Source of the DNA: Amoebidium appalachense
Taxonomy: Eukaryota; Ichthyosporea
Direction: 5' to 3'
DNA length: 64,000 nt
NCBI GenBank assembly: GCA_963693365.1
Contig: CAVNZM010000016.1
Location: 3,286,001 to 3,350,000 of the forward strand
The translations under genes were made by a program, and so were the position numbers. Position 1 is the first letter of the stretch, and each line of letters begins with the position of its first letter. Below, piece after piece: positions 24,459-35,650 of the stretch. The notes beneath the pieces were generated by a model, which ran no database searches, was not told the DNA's origin, and saw only the letters and a program-made list of their open reading frames with translations.

Positions 24459-25154
24459 GCCTCGTATGGAGATTGGGCCACAGATCGAGGCTCCGCCGAG
24501 ATCAGTTTTATAATTAGGGATCATACTAGGAAAAAGAGATATAAGCAGGAGCAGGAAGGTAAGGGTGAAGGTGAAGGTCTTCGTAAGTATGGTAAGAAAT
24601 GGTTGCCTCTTTTCATTGGCCCGTATAAAATAGTGGCTAGGTTAGGTCCGACGGAATATAAGGTGCAGAGGTTAGATAATGAGAGTGATGTTAGATTTTA
24701 TAATGTAGATGATATAAAGGAATATTATGATAGGGCCCTTAGGGTAAAACGGCCGGAGGGCCGTCGAGTGTTAGATGCATTCACCCCCGACTATGACGGG
24801 TCGGTGGATGTATCGGAGGCTGCAGTAGATAAAATTATGGATAAAAAGGTTATCGAAGGTAAGGAAGGTAGGGTAAATTATTATTTAATTCGTTTTGAGG
24901 GAGGTTATCAGGAAGATCAGTGGTTGCCTGAGTTTCATTTGGATTGCCCGTTTTCTATTCGTGCTTATGAGGCTAGGTTAGTGCAGAGGGAGTTGCCTAG
25001 TGCTCCCTCTAGGCCGAAGAGAGTTATTCCTCAATTTAATCCTGGTGTGAAAAAGCCGGTGAGGGAGGGGGCTGGGGGGGGAAGTGATGCAAATACACGT
25101 AGACACACGGGGGGAGGGGGAGGGGGGGGGGGGGGAGACCAAGGAGGAGTGTGA
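24459..25154 (+). pseudogene. pol: Ty3/gypsy chromovirus integrase C terminus with chromodomain
   Basis: End of a retrotransposon polyprotein that would target integration to chromatin. The GPY/F module of the integrase is clear: KKWLPLFIGPYKIVARLGP, then YKVQRLDN. About 55 residues later is a chromodomain: VDKIMDKKV, VNYYLIRFEGGYQEDQWLPEFHL. The frame ends with a basic Pro-rich tail, poly-Gly from a G-run and a stop at 25154. RT, RNase H and the integrase core are absent; sequence to the left is microsatellite, so the element is 5'-truncated. The codons here are A/T-ending, unlike the G/C-ending codons of copia B and the LINEs, suggesting a different source or age. Confidence 0.88.
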
Positions 25155-25350
25155 ACGTAGTCGTAGGAATTTAATTCATTATCATAGGTGTCTCCGTAAA
25201 TATCAAACTTATGGTGTAGATTAATTTATTATTTTCTTCGTAATTTATTTATTTGATTTTTGGGAGACAGATTAGTCTATGTCTTTTTAGGGGGTGAGTA
25301 GGTGTAATGTAATCCGTCTCAGCAGATCATCCTAAGTCAACGATCAAGAT

Positions 25351-25381
<31 letters not shown>

Positions 25382-26066
25382 TCCACAGATCATCAAGATC
25401 AAGTCCGAGGCCTCAAGATCAGCTGTACAGCTGCGGGCATCTTGTCTCTGTACGTCACACCCTAGGAGCTTGGGAATTGAGGGTAGCACCCTGCAGGCGC
25501 AGGGCAGGACCCCGTCAGCCTGGAGCAGCCGACCAATAGAATTAGAAATAGTGTATAGGATAGATATTAAGAGGACTTTGGAATGCAATAAGTTCGGGCA
25601 GAAGCCCTTGTAAATATTGGCAATTTCAGATCAGATAGTGCTATATGCCAAATGTATGTATATATTGAAGTACAGGAAAAGAGTAGAGGGGGGGGAGGGG
25701 GGGGAGGGGTAGTATGAAATGTAGACTTAGACTCTGCGGTGCCACTAGGGGAAGGGAGAGGGGAGAGACGAGGATATGATGATATTAGTGTGAGCCGTTA
25801 GACTTAGCTCGTGCAGGCGCACGATAAAGATCATTAGATCGGAATGTAAGGAATGTGGCATCGTGGGGGGGGCCTGGTGACGATGATCTTTGGGATCACG
25901 GCCTTGATGGCCGCAGTTTTGACTTAGCTTGGTTCCATTCGGATCTCAGGTTGCCCGTCGGAGTCAGGCCTAGTATTAAACTTTGCAGTTTTCTCGTACA
26001 CGTTCGTTCCTTTCCGTGTGTGTTCACTTAGAAGAGTGCCGCGTCTCTTACTACACACATGTTAGG
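25150..26066 (+). repeat. Probable 3' LTR of the chromovirus
   Basis: A purine-rich run (GGGGGAGACCAAGGAGGAG) leads directly into TGTGAACGTAG at 25150, as expected for a polypurine tract and LTR start. A plausible end is ACTACACACA at about 26066, giving TGTG...CACA. It contains a G28 run at 25353-25381. Without a second copy in the window the right boundary is uncertain. Confidence 0.45.
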
Positions 26067-26729
26067 ATACGACACCCATCCGACTTTCATCCTTTTTCGA
26101 ATTCATATTCCCATCACATTTCGATGTCGCAAATCCCCAAATACTTGTATTCGATTGGGCGAGGGAGGGGACTGCCGAAAATACAAATGTCGTCCCAGGT
26201 TGGGATGGATTTTGATAAAAGGGCACACTTTTTAACGTTAACCTTCATATCATTACGCTGGCACCAGTGTTCAACCACACGTATATATTGCCGTAATTCG
26301 ATAGGATCGGATGACATAAGCACACAATCGTCGGCGAAAAAGAGGGCGGGTGGGGCCTTGGACGGCGACCCCCCGTCAATTTGTGCCGCAGAAAGCGCGT
26401 CAGCCAAATCGTCAATATACAGGTTGAAAAGAAGTGGGCTTAGCAGGGACCCCTGTAGTACCCCGCGCGTGCGGGTAAATCCCGGGGACAGCCGCCCATT
26501 AACCACCGCCCGTCCGCGCGTAAACGTAAACATAGCTTCCAGTAGCCGACCCATTTGGGATGGGACACCGCGGGTGGCCAACTTGGCCCACAAGGGACCG
26601 TGTGGTACGCATTCTTGAAGTCGTACGCATTCTTGAAGGAGGTCGACCGTGTCGTACGCATTCTTGAAGTCGATAAAGACGAGGTGCTCGGTATCACCTT
26701 GGGTTGTGTTGTGTAGGTTTTATTTGTGG

Positions 26730-27260
26730 AAATTATTGACATAAATATTTTTCTGGGTAAACACGTAGGATGGGTGTCCGATATCAACAGGCTTTGTTTC
26801 ATGTTTTAGCAGTTCGCGTTCGGCTGCCCGCATACGGGCACCTATTAGCCGATCAAAACATCAGATTCCACAGATCACTAGACCGAGTCTGATTGGCTCA
26901 GGATAAGATTTCACATAACACTAGATCGGTTTTGATTGGCTCAGTTCGGTAGCCGTAGGTATATAAGCACGACAGTTTTTAGCAGATCAACAGGCAACAA
27001 CACATCTTCTGTGTTTAGCACCTACAGCTTTACAGCTATATTTTCTTTTCACCCACCCACCTACACCCTACACTCAACCCCCATTGATCCCCACATACGT
27101 GCTGTTTTTTCACGGGGCGAAGACTTCCCCCGTTTTTTGGGCACAAGGACCTCACGGATCAATAAATTGATGACTGGGGGCCTGCCGTGGTTTACAACCA
27201 TTGCAGGTTCACTTTCGTCCAAGGGGATGTCCCCCTAGAGGCAACACACGTCCCGGAGTA
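26730..27260. other. ~530-bp insertion inside LINE copy 1 with promoter motifs
   Basis: Compared with LINE copy 2, which is continuous at this point (about 56430), copy 1 carries extra DNA. The insertion has repeated GATTGGCTCAG, a TATATAAG box and a pyrimidine-rich stretch. It may be a small LTR or a promoter fragment. Boundaries are approximate because both flanks resemble the same LINE segment. Confidence 0.45.
26889..26967 (+). promoter_or_regulatory. CCAAT/TATA-type promoter within the insertion
   Basis: GATTGGCTCAG occurs at about 26891 and again at 26934 (reverse CCAAT boxes), followed by TATATAAG at 26960-26967. The spacing fits a pol II core promoter reading rightward. No intact gene lies directly downstream. 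Confidence 0.4.
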
Positions 27261-28903
27261 GTTTTCATAGAGTATGAGAATTTGAGCGTAACATGAGTGA
27301 CGATTCCGAAACGCCGCCTGAAGTGGGCTCAGCTGGGAAGCCTTAAGGGTGGGATTACGAGAAAAGGCCTGTAGAAGGCCACTTTCGAACAAACGGTGAA
27401 AGACGGACGTAAGTGTGATAGGGCAAAATTCGTGAATTATGGGACCCCGTGCAACCGTTTTCTTGATGTGAAACACCTTGGTGGCCAGCCACTCCGAGGG
27501 CACTTTACTGACATCAGAATACCAGCTAAACAATTCGCTAAGAATACACGCAAGGGTTGGTGGCGGGTCACGCTGTTCGTCATTCTCGGGGCGGGGTGGA
27601 ATGAGTACCTTAAGTAGTGCCATAGGGATGCCGTCCGGCCCACACGCTTTGCAGGACGGGTAGCGGGAGACTAACTGCCATACCGCATGTGCAGGTAAAG
27701 TGTGCCCCAGTTCAGCCCCAAACTCAGCCGGCCCCGCTGGCCACGCCGTGTGTGGGGGTGGTGGTGTGTCGGTGGGTGGAACAAAAACAGGTCCTGGAGG
27801 GGGCGCCTGCCCCAGATTCGTGGCCGTACAGGTTGGGTTACGTTTAAACAGGGTGCTGTAAAACGAATCAGTTGCAGTTTCCGGGTCGGATGACGGGTCG
27901 GCCGTTATTCGAATCGAATGATCGCCGCGATCAATCTTCCGAATATTACCCAATAGCATGTGATACGGTAGAGGCTTACGTAAGGCAGCCTCCGCTGTCT
28001 GTGTAGTTCGTGCTTGTGGGTAAACTTGGGCACCTAAACAGGCATGAATATTCACCGACGTCCCACACGATTTCTCGTACTGTAGACCAGACACTATCGA
28101 TGAAGGTCTGGTCGGTTCGTAGCGGGGCTTGGCGTCCATCACGCACAAGCGACAATAGACTCGATTGCACCGTCTGGAAAAAGAAGCGAGTGTCTGCTTC
28201 AAGTTGGCCACGCTCGCTTTTAAGTTCGCGTACGTTAAGTCTGTAAGTGTGTTGTGGTGACGGCGTAGAAAGGCTAAGTGTAGTGCGAAAGACTATAGGT
28301 AGGTGGTCTGACGGTGGTGGGTGTACGTTGTGGTGTACGTGTAAGGTGCAAGGACCAGGCTCCCAGTCCGTGCGGTGTTCTTGTACTACAGATGGAAGAG
28401 TAAGGCGTAAGGCTGTAACAAAAGTGTGAAAAGTTGGTGTGCGTGGGTGGTTGGGTTTAGGTAGGGCCTGTGGGTGGCCGTGTATTGGGTGTGGTGTGGT
28501 AACTAATGGGCTATTAAAGTCTCCTAACACTAGTATGGGGTTATGTTGTGCGATGGTGTTAAGTTCGTGTTAAGTGCTAGCAGTGGAAGGCTAGGTGGAA
28601 AATAAACAAAAGTGCATATATGGCCACAAACGGAAATGGTGAGTGTGTGTATTGTACGTGCTATAACTGAACAGTGGTTAACAAAGTGGGAGGCGATGAA
28701 CACTATGCCGGAGTGAGGCTTGTGGCCCACAGGCTGAGTAGACTCGCCCACAAGCCGTCCAGACCGACGAAGCGTGGCGTGGTCTCGCCACCACGTTTCT
28801 GCGACAACAATAAACGGGAATTCCTGTTGGGATAACGAAAGAAGAAACTGTGCTTTACCCTTATTTAGACTACGAGCATTCCAGAAGAGAAAGGAGAGCA
28901 TGC

Positions 28904-29575
28904 TTACTGGGAGTTGGCTGGTGCGGCGGTGGGGTCGTAGGGCTTGCTGAAGGCCTGCACGTGCTGAGTCTCCCAGTAGGCACGTGCCCCAGCTGCTGTT
29001 TTGACCCGGCTGTCGTGTGCCGGGTAAAGTGTGGCTGCCTTGGCAGCCCAGGCGTGGGCGTTGGCCATTCTTGCAAGCACCCGGCGTTGCCAAGAGGCCC
29101 GGGCAGCGGCCTCTGCGTCAGCACGGTTAACTGTGGTGTTGTAGGGAGCCGTAGGATCGAAGTCTGCGAGAAAGGTGGCATCGATAGCACGTTGGATGGT
29201 GCTTACTACGAGGGTATCACGGTAGCAGGCACGCACAATGAACACTGTGTAGCGACGGCCAATGAAGAGCACATTGTCGGGAATCATTCGGTTGAAGACA
29301 CCGAGGGTGTAGAGACGGTCACGAATGGTGCTGATGTTGGCCGGCACCATTGTGAAGGCGGCAGTGGTCAGCTCGGACTCGTCAGTACCCTCAGGTGCAG
29401 GGTCAGATGCCACCCGAGGGGGCGGGTTGGGTGCAGGGCCGATGCTATGGCATGGGCTGCCATAGCCTGGGTAGCCCCGTGGGTCTGGGCCACCGACTCT
29501 GCATACGTTTTGGCTTTCTCGGACACGTACACGGTCTTCAAGTTGGCGTCCACGGTGGTGCGGTACACCTTCCCC
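28904..29575 (-). pseudogene. LINE copy 1 ORF1 protein, C-terminal part
   Basis: RNA-binding-type ORF1 product. From about residue TDESELTTAAF to the end TAAPANSQ it aligns closely with ORF1 of copy 2, including NRMIPDN, FIGRRYTV and RADAEAAARASWQRRVLARMAN. The stop is two bases before the ORF2 ATG, as in copy 2. The N-terminal coiled-coil half is missing because the copy breaks off at 29575 in C-rich sequence. Confidence 0.8.
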
Positions 29576-29931
29576 TCCCCCCTCCCCCCCTTCCACCTAG
29601 CTCAAGGCTTCGGGCCTAAGCCTCCTTCCATTACTACCCCCTCACTTGTATTTTCATGACCATACAAGAAACACTCGAAAGGCTTACATAGCATGGTATT
29701 ATGGACACTGCTCATATAAAATATAAACCCCCGCCCCCCCTCTCCCGTACCATTACTTTACACAGATATTATTCAGTTTGGTTCTCGCCCCCCATCCCCC
29801 CGGGGGCATTTTTTCTTCGGACGTGGTGCAACCCAGATGGCTTATACATTACACATTACTATCAGTAGTCACCTCACGTAACTAGCCCATGTAGTGTAGC
29901 AGTTGCTAATGTTACACCCTCCCCTGCAGCG
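29576..29931. other. Non-coding gap between LINE copy 1 and MTase-like gene
   Basis: C-rich, then AT-rich sequence without a supported frame. Nothing identifiable beyond short C-runs. Confidence 0.5.
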
Positions 29932-31523
29932 ATGCAAAACCCGAAATCCGGTGTGAAGCTGGACCCAAACATCGCTTGGAAATTGGAAAACATTTGGATC
30001 ATAAAGAAACCGTCTTGGCGTATTAAATCACCAATCCGGCCTGACAATCCCGACAACTCCATTGCTGGCAGCCAGCCTGGTGATGAGGACGACCAGTTTT
30101 GCCTTTCCCAGAACATTGCTGAGGATCCGGTGCTGGTTGCCGGACAAAACAGTGTTTATGCCCTTGTCAACAGCGACTACAAAGCCATCGAGCCAAGACT
30201 TATGGCCTCGTTTCATAAATTGACAACCATCAGGTGGTAGAAGACTTTTTGATGCAGCCAATGCGGCTTTTTATTGCCGATATCCCAACTGGCTGTTCGG
30301 CTGAACCGTGGGATCAACGTTGGGAGAAGGACGATATTGCCTGCCTGCTAAAGTGGACCCGGGAAGTGGCCAACCTGCAGACGTCCAATGCTTAGCACTG
30401 GACACTAATCATCTGCAGTTTTCGGTGCTGCCCCCCTCCCCCCTCCCCCCCCCCCCCCTTCCCTTAAAGTCCCCTCCCTCCTCCCCCCTCCCCCCTCCCA
30501 CTGGCACCAAGAACCAAACAAACAAGAACAAAAAAATAATAATAATAAATGGGAAACAATGACAATAACATGTGAAAAACAACGGACATAGTCGCACACG
30601 TTCGCGCAATGGCACTCACACTACTCAGTCTGACTCGTCAAACAATCAAACAATGAAATCTCTTTTTCTGCATTTATCAATGAATTTATTGAGTACCCTC
30701 GCGACATCCCCACCATATCCCCCCCCCCCCCCCCCTCCCCCCCTCTCCCCCTCTACTCCTACAATTTGAAAAGCATAATACAAACATATACCTCCCCCCA
30801 CTCAGGCAAGCCGGTTTTTTCGAGGATGCTGCCACGGAAATGGGTTGCCAAACGACAACCAGCTCCATGGGTCGATTCTGCAGATTCAAATCCAAGGAAT
30901 ACATCGGATATGGTGTATTGGTGTCATGTCTGTGAATAACCCCTGACCTGCCAGAGCCTCCCAAGGTCACGGTACCAAACCACCCTTTTATCATCACTGA
31001 AAGTGCCATCCGCCCGAAGGTGAAAGGCACGGAAAACATCATGACGAGTGCCGTCAAGCCCGTCTCCGCAATGCGCTATCTCGTGCGGGAGTATAGCCCT
31101 GATGGAGACATCGTCTTTGACCTGCTGGGAGGTGGGGGATCGGTCACGGAGGCAGCCATCCGGGAGAAGCGGTCTTGCGTCTACATCGAGTACGACAAGG
31201 ACTTCTTCGATTATGCACATCATCGGGCAATGAAGCTGGCCCACGTCAACGGTGGCAATTCCAATTCAGATATGTACAACCCATGGCAGCGAGAATCTAC
31301 ACCCACACCGCAAGCCAATTACACGCCAAAACAAAGGTTACCCTCCACCCCCCCCATCCTCGACGAGTCCTCCTCCTCCCAGACCTTAACAACCCCCTCC
31401 TCCTCCCCCCCCCCCCCTCCCCCCCCCCCAACACAGACACATAAGCTCTCTAAGCTCTCTAAGCTCTCTAAGCTCTCAAAGCTCTCTAAGCTCTCAAATC
31501 TCTCTCAAAACCGTATTCAGTAG
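29932..31523 (+). pseudogene. DNA methyltransferase-like (N6-adenine/N4-cytosine type) gene, broken or spliced
   Basis: The best-conserved part is VFDLLGGGGSVTEAA followed by CVYIEYDKDFFDYAHHRAM at about 31107-31233. This matches the SAM-binding motif I and acidic motif II of N6/N4 DNA methyltransferases, here downstream of a target-recognition segment as in the permuted classes. Upstream, in another frame, LFIADIPTGCSAEPWDQRW (30260-30315) occupies the place of motif IV, but reads DIPT where DPPY is usual. The first block (29932-30240) starts with ATG and has no recognised domain. The pieces are separated by a C-rich stretch that may be an intron ending CACTCAG near 30805. One in-frame TGA occurs near 30933. 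Ser/Pro-rich tail to the stop at 31523. Confidence 0.55.
31441..31506. repeat. Minisatellite, TAAGCTCTC units
   Basis: Six or more tandem 9-10-base units (TAAGCTCTC, some TCAAAGCTCTC) at the end of the methyltransferase-like frame, translating as repeated Lys-Leu-Ser. Confidence 0.85.
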
Positions 31524-32450
31524 AGCCTATGTATACATGTATTTTGTTCTATATTTTGTAATTTGTATATCTTGATTTTTGGTTGATTAGCCATCTTCCT
31601 ACACCACCTCAGGCACAGTCTATGCACACCTGTTGTTGGTTCTTTATTTTCTCTTTGAAATTCGTTATGTCTATCTGTCTCTGTGTACCCCTCTAAGCTC
31701 TCTCAATCACAGCCTATCCACACCTATCATTGGATCGTTGATTTCTTTTATCCCATGCACACACACATATTCTTGTTCATTCTTTATCATTTTTCATTTA
31801 TTCAATCGGCATTGCTCCTGGGGTCTTCATCACTAACCACTGTTGGGCCATGACAGGCGTTGGCGACACTTTAACCGATTAGGAACCACCCTTGCCTGTA
31901 TCTGTCATCTTCCCATGATTAACGGCAAGACTTAGAAGTTGAGTTTTATATATGTTTATTAGTTTGTTGTAGTTTGTTTCCTTTTCCCTTTTCCTTTCTT
32001 CCTTTCTTTCTTTCCTTTCTGTTTCCGTGTGCACCGATATCTTAGATCTGTGTACACATCGAGATATTTAGCCCGCGCACACGTATTGTTATTTGTGTCA
32101 ATATCTAAATATGTCATCCAATCAGATCTCGTTGTATTTTCCCAAATATAGTAACCTGCATTCCTCATTAATTCTATTCGATTCCTTTCCCATTCCTTTT
32201 CCTCCTTTTCCCACGACGTAGCATTGTTCTATGTTCCCCAACTATTAGGAATACTTATATTTAGACGTGTTATGTTAAGAACATGTATAAATATATGATG
32301 TGAACTAATAGACACATAAGTGGTTTCATTTTGTTTAGTAAATGTTTCCGTACTTTTATTAGAAGATTTCTTTCATTAGAGGATTGTGTTTTATCTTCTA
32401 TGTGTCGACAGGCATTTCGATCGATTTATTTTACCCTCATAGTTTTCGTC
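31524..32450. other. AT-rich intergenic region
   Basis: T-rich non-coding DNA between the methyltransferase-like gene and the OTU gene promoter. It holds short CT/TTCC repeats near 31980-32020. No supported gene. Confidence 0.55.
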
Positions 32451-32456
32451 TTCCTG

Positions 32457-32519
32457 ATTGGAAAATAGAGTTTTCGTTCTTTTGATTGGTTTATCGATTT
32501 CACATTCCTGAGTATAAAA
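32457..32519 (+). promoter_or_regulatory. Core promoter of OTU gene: two ATTGG boxes and TATAAAA
   Basis: ATTGG at 32457-32461 and 32485-32489 (reverse CCAAT boxes) and TATAAAA at 32513-32519. Transcription would start near 32545, upstream of an ATG at about 32565 and of the plus-strand exons described for the OTU gene. Its link to that gene is by position only. Confidence 0.5.
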
Positions 32520-33197
32520 GGAACTTCATCTTGAAATAAATACCAAGCAGTCGAATTCATTTCCTATGGTTCCAGAAATCGTTCCACCTCTCCGGTTGTG
32601 TTTCTCCCGTGTGTCTCTGTGTTGTGTATAACATAACACCCATCTGTGCTCTCTGCTTCTCCGTTTACCCACACAAACAACAGGTTATTATGGGCCCAGC
32701 ACGCTTCGACTGCGCGATGATGATCCACCCTTGCCTGCCCCAATCGAGAGAACATTCAGCAAATTTTTTGGTTGTATCACAAACAGAGACTATGCTAATA
32801 GTTATTGTTTTCTTTTAAACCGTTTTTTTTTTTTGGAAAAAAAATTGTTTGGTTTGCTAGCACAGGATACGTTTATGTTCGTTTTTCTCTCTCTCTCTTT
32901 CCATCTCTCACTATCTCTCTCTTCGTTTTTTCTCTCTCTCTCTTTCCATCTCTCTCTATCTCTCTCTCTCTCTAGAATCTCCATATCACAGCCTAACATA
33001 CTCTCTTTTTTGCCCCTCTTAACATCCCCCCTCGTTTTCCCTCTTATAAATAGATATTTTTTGGTTATAATGTCGTAATACTGTAGTGGTATACTTTAAT
33101 GTATACATTCTTGGGTTGCCACCGCAATCGTGTGTTTCACAATCATACTTTTCCCCAATCATGTGTTTCTCATTGAACCTTTTTCCATGTACCACCC

Positions 33198-33264
<67 letters not shown>

Positions 33265-33466
33265 TCCCACACCCACACACATGCAGACATCACCAGTGGA
33301 AGCGGCCGAAAGCATACTTTTGCTGGTTCAGCAAAAACCCAAGCCGGTGAGAAGGTGCAGCCCACGTCTCAACAATCCCCCAACATCATCATGGGTCAGC
33401 CACCCCTTCCACCCACTCTGGACAGCGAACAACACCCAGAAACAAAAACTCAGTCACAGTTTAACT

Positions 33467-33660
33467 TACCTCCTCAAAATCAACCCGCCCAGAGTATAGT
33501 ATGTCCCCCCCCCCCCCCCCCCCCCCCCTCCCCCTTCCCCCCCAATTACCTCCTCAACATCAACCCGCCCAGAGTATGTTTCCCCCCCCCCCCCCCCCCC
33601 CCCCATCCCCCATCCCTCCCCGTTACCTCGTCAACGTCAACCCGCCCAGAGCATGTTCCC
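33467..33660 (+). repeat. Three tandem copies of exon tail plus poly-C
   Basis: The sequence TTACCTCCTCAACATCAACC and the following CGCCCAGAGTATGT occurs at about 33467, 33544 and 33621, each followed by a long poly-C run. The first copy forms the 3' end of the exon 33287-33498 and its donor site. The others are duplicates of the exon end within the intron and could act as cryptic exons. Confidence 0.8.
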
Positions 33661-33794
33661 CCCCTCCCCCCCCCCCCTCCCCCATCCCCCCCCCGAACAC
33701 ACACACACCCACACCCACCCACCCAAGCCAGTATTAGAAAAATGAACCCTCCCCCCCCCCCTTCTCCCCCCCCCCTTCCCCCCCCCCCCCCCTT

Positions 33795-33826
<32 letters not shown>

Positions 33827-33953
33827 CACACCACGAACACGTATACAACCAAGAGAAACGAAAAAAAATAACACGTACATCTATCAGCCATTCTATTATT
33901 TCACATGCTCCACATCTCTTTCTTCTCTTGTTGTTTAATGACAGAGGTGGGTG

Positions 33954-34728
33954 TGTTGTTTTTGTACGGGTCTAAGGGAGCAGAGTGCACAGAGGTGTCA
34001 TGTAAAACACGACTAACACATTAATGAGAGGGCAATCGGAGTTGTTCACGAGACATTGAAAGATTCAAACAACAACTGATTCTTTATGGTGCTCTCGGTT
34101 CCTTTTGTACTTGCGACTTATCATCTTATCACAACTAAAGAGGGAGAACCAATCGCGGGTTCTATCAGAAGATAGAAAAACACATTCCGACAGAGCATTC
34201 GCATTCCAACTTTTGACTTAACTACATACACATTCCGACAGAGCATACGCATTCCAACTTTTGACTTAACTAAAGTTTAGAAACTCTTACTTTAATAAAT
34301 TAAGTAATTATACATCTAGTCACTATTAACTCACATATATATTTATATTCGTCTCTATAAAGAAACTCATTTGAATACATATATTTCCTAATAGTCGACA
34401 CTCTCAAAGTGAAGACACATTGCAATAAACCGAATTCCATATATATCTATTGTCCAATCACAACACACATATATTAATAGACAGGAATGCACAACACGAT
34501 CTACAGATGTACTTGCTCGCGACTATTGGCGAGCCATCCTATTGAGAACAAAACTAAGCCATTTTGAAATAAAGGAAAGACGACGAGTGTAGCCAATCAC
34601 GCTACCTCTCAGATAAACAGAGGAGAGCAAACAGAAATAAAATACAATAAGTTCTTATCAGGCAAGAGAGCCAGGTGTGCACAGATCTACAGATATCTGT
34701 GCTCACAGAAACAAGGGAGAGAGAGATA

Positions 34729-34791
<63 letters not shown>

Positions 34792-34898
34792 AAAAGGGAA
34801 AGAGCACAAAGAAGGAAAGCAGACACGAATACAAACAAAGCTAAGACACATACATACTTCAAGGCTCTTGCTGTCATACATGGTGACGTATTCCAACA
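33954..34898 (-). repeat. Solo LTR of copia B family with target duplication
   Basis: Nearly identical to the copia B LTR (13402-14309), with the same TGTTG...CAACA ends. It is flanked by perfect 5-bp direct repeats GGGTG (33949-33953 and 34899-34903), the size expected for copia integrase. No internal sequence remains, so LTR-LTR recombination removed it. The insertion lies inside the OTU exon. Confidence 0.95.
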
Positions 34899-35650
34899 GG
34901 GTGCGGATCTTCAAAATGATGTGCGTATATGCTTCAGCCGTCAGAACGAAAAAAATTTCGAACCTGCAGAGCCAGCAACTGTGCCCTGTGACCGTGGTAG
35001 ATCAACACCAGACATCCCCAATTTGGAATTGAATGTGGGGGCATGTTTCAGCCTGCGTCATGTTCCCGAAGACGGCAGCTGTTTCTACCATTCGGTTGCC
35101 TCCATTTTGAATGTGCCAATGCCCATGATTCGTCGTATTATGCGTCACTTCTGACACAGCACGACCTCGAGACTGAACAGCTGTTGTATCGTCCTAACCA
35201 GGGGGTACCAGCTCCACCAATAGATCTTGCGGACTGGCAAAAACGTGTTGGGGACCATACATGTGGCCACTGGGCTACCCAAGTAGAGATCGGTAAAATA
35301 CAGACATACCTTCTCAGTTAATTTGGTTACTGTTTCTCCACGTCACATATTGGGGATGCCAAGAACACCACACGACCCACCACTGTTCCATGTCAATCTC
35401 ACTAGACAGAGAAGTTTACCTGATGGGCGGATCTCTGGAGTATGCTTTGTCGCCCTGATTAATGGACATTATTGGCCGATCGAGATGGATTCCGTCTCCA
35501 CCGGTACTGGGGCATACATTTTGGCTGTCGAGGACTGCCCACAAAAAGTCTTGTACCGGTTCCTCTCCCTTACAACCACTGCAGTCTACAACTCCTTCAG
35601 GCGACAACTCGAGCGTGAGGATTCCCTTTGGTTTGATTGGTTATCATGAT

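Larger units (their letters stand above)
26114..29575 (-). mobile_element. LINE copy 1 (APE-type, two ORFs), degenerate
   Basis: Minus-strand non-LTR retrotransposon matching LINE copy 2 at 53687-58007. It has an ORF1 part (29575-28904), then ORF2 from the ATG at 28901: an apurinic-type endonuclease (LGDFN near 28530, SDHLPI near 28300) and an RT with CGPDGIP, CPITLTSVFHRLFE, GVLQGSLLSPLLFNLYIDDL and the active site FADD (about 26320). The frame changes several times. A triple 19-20-base repeat around TCGTACGCATTCTTGAAG (26593-26672) and a ~530-base insertion (about 26730-27260) split the RT. The 3' end is cut off near 26120, next to the chromovirus LTR, and the 5' end is cut off at 29575. 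Confidence 0.88.
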
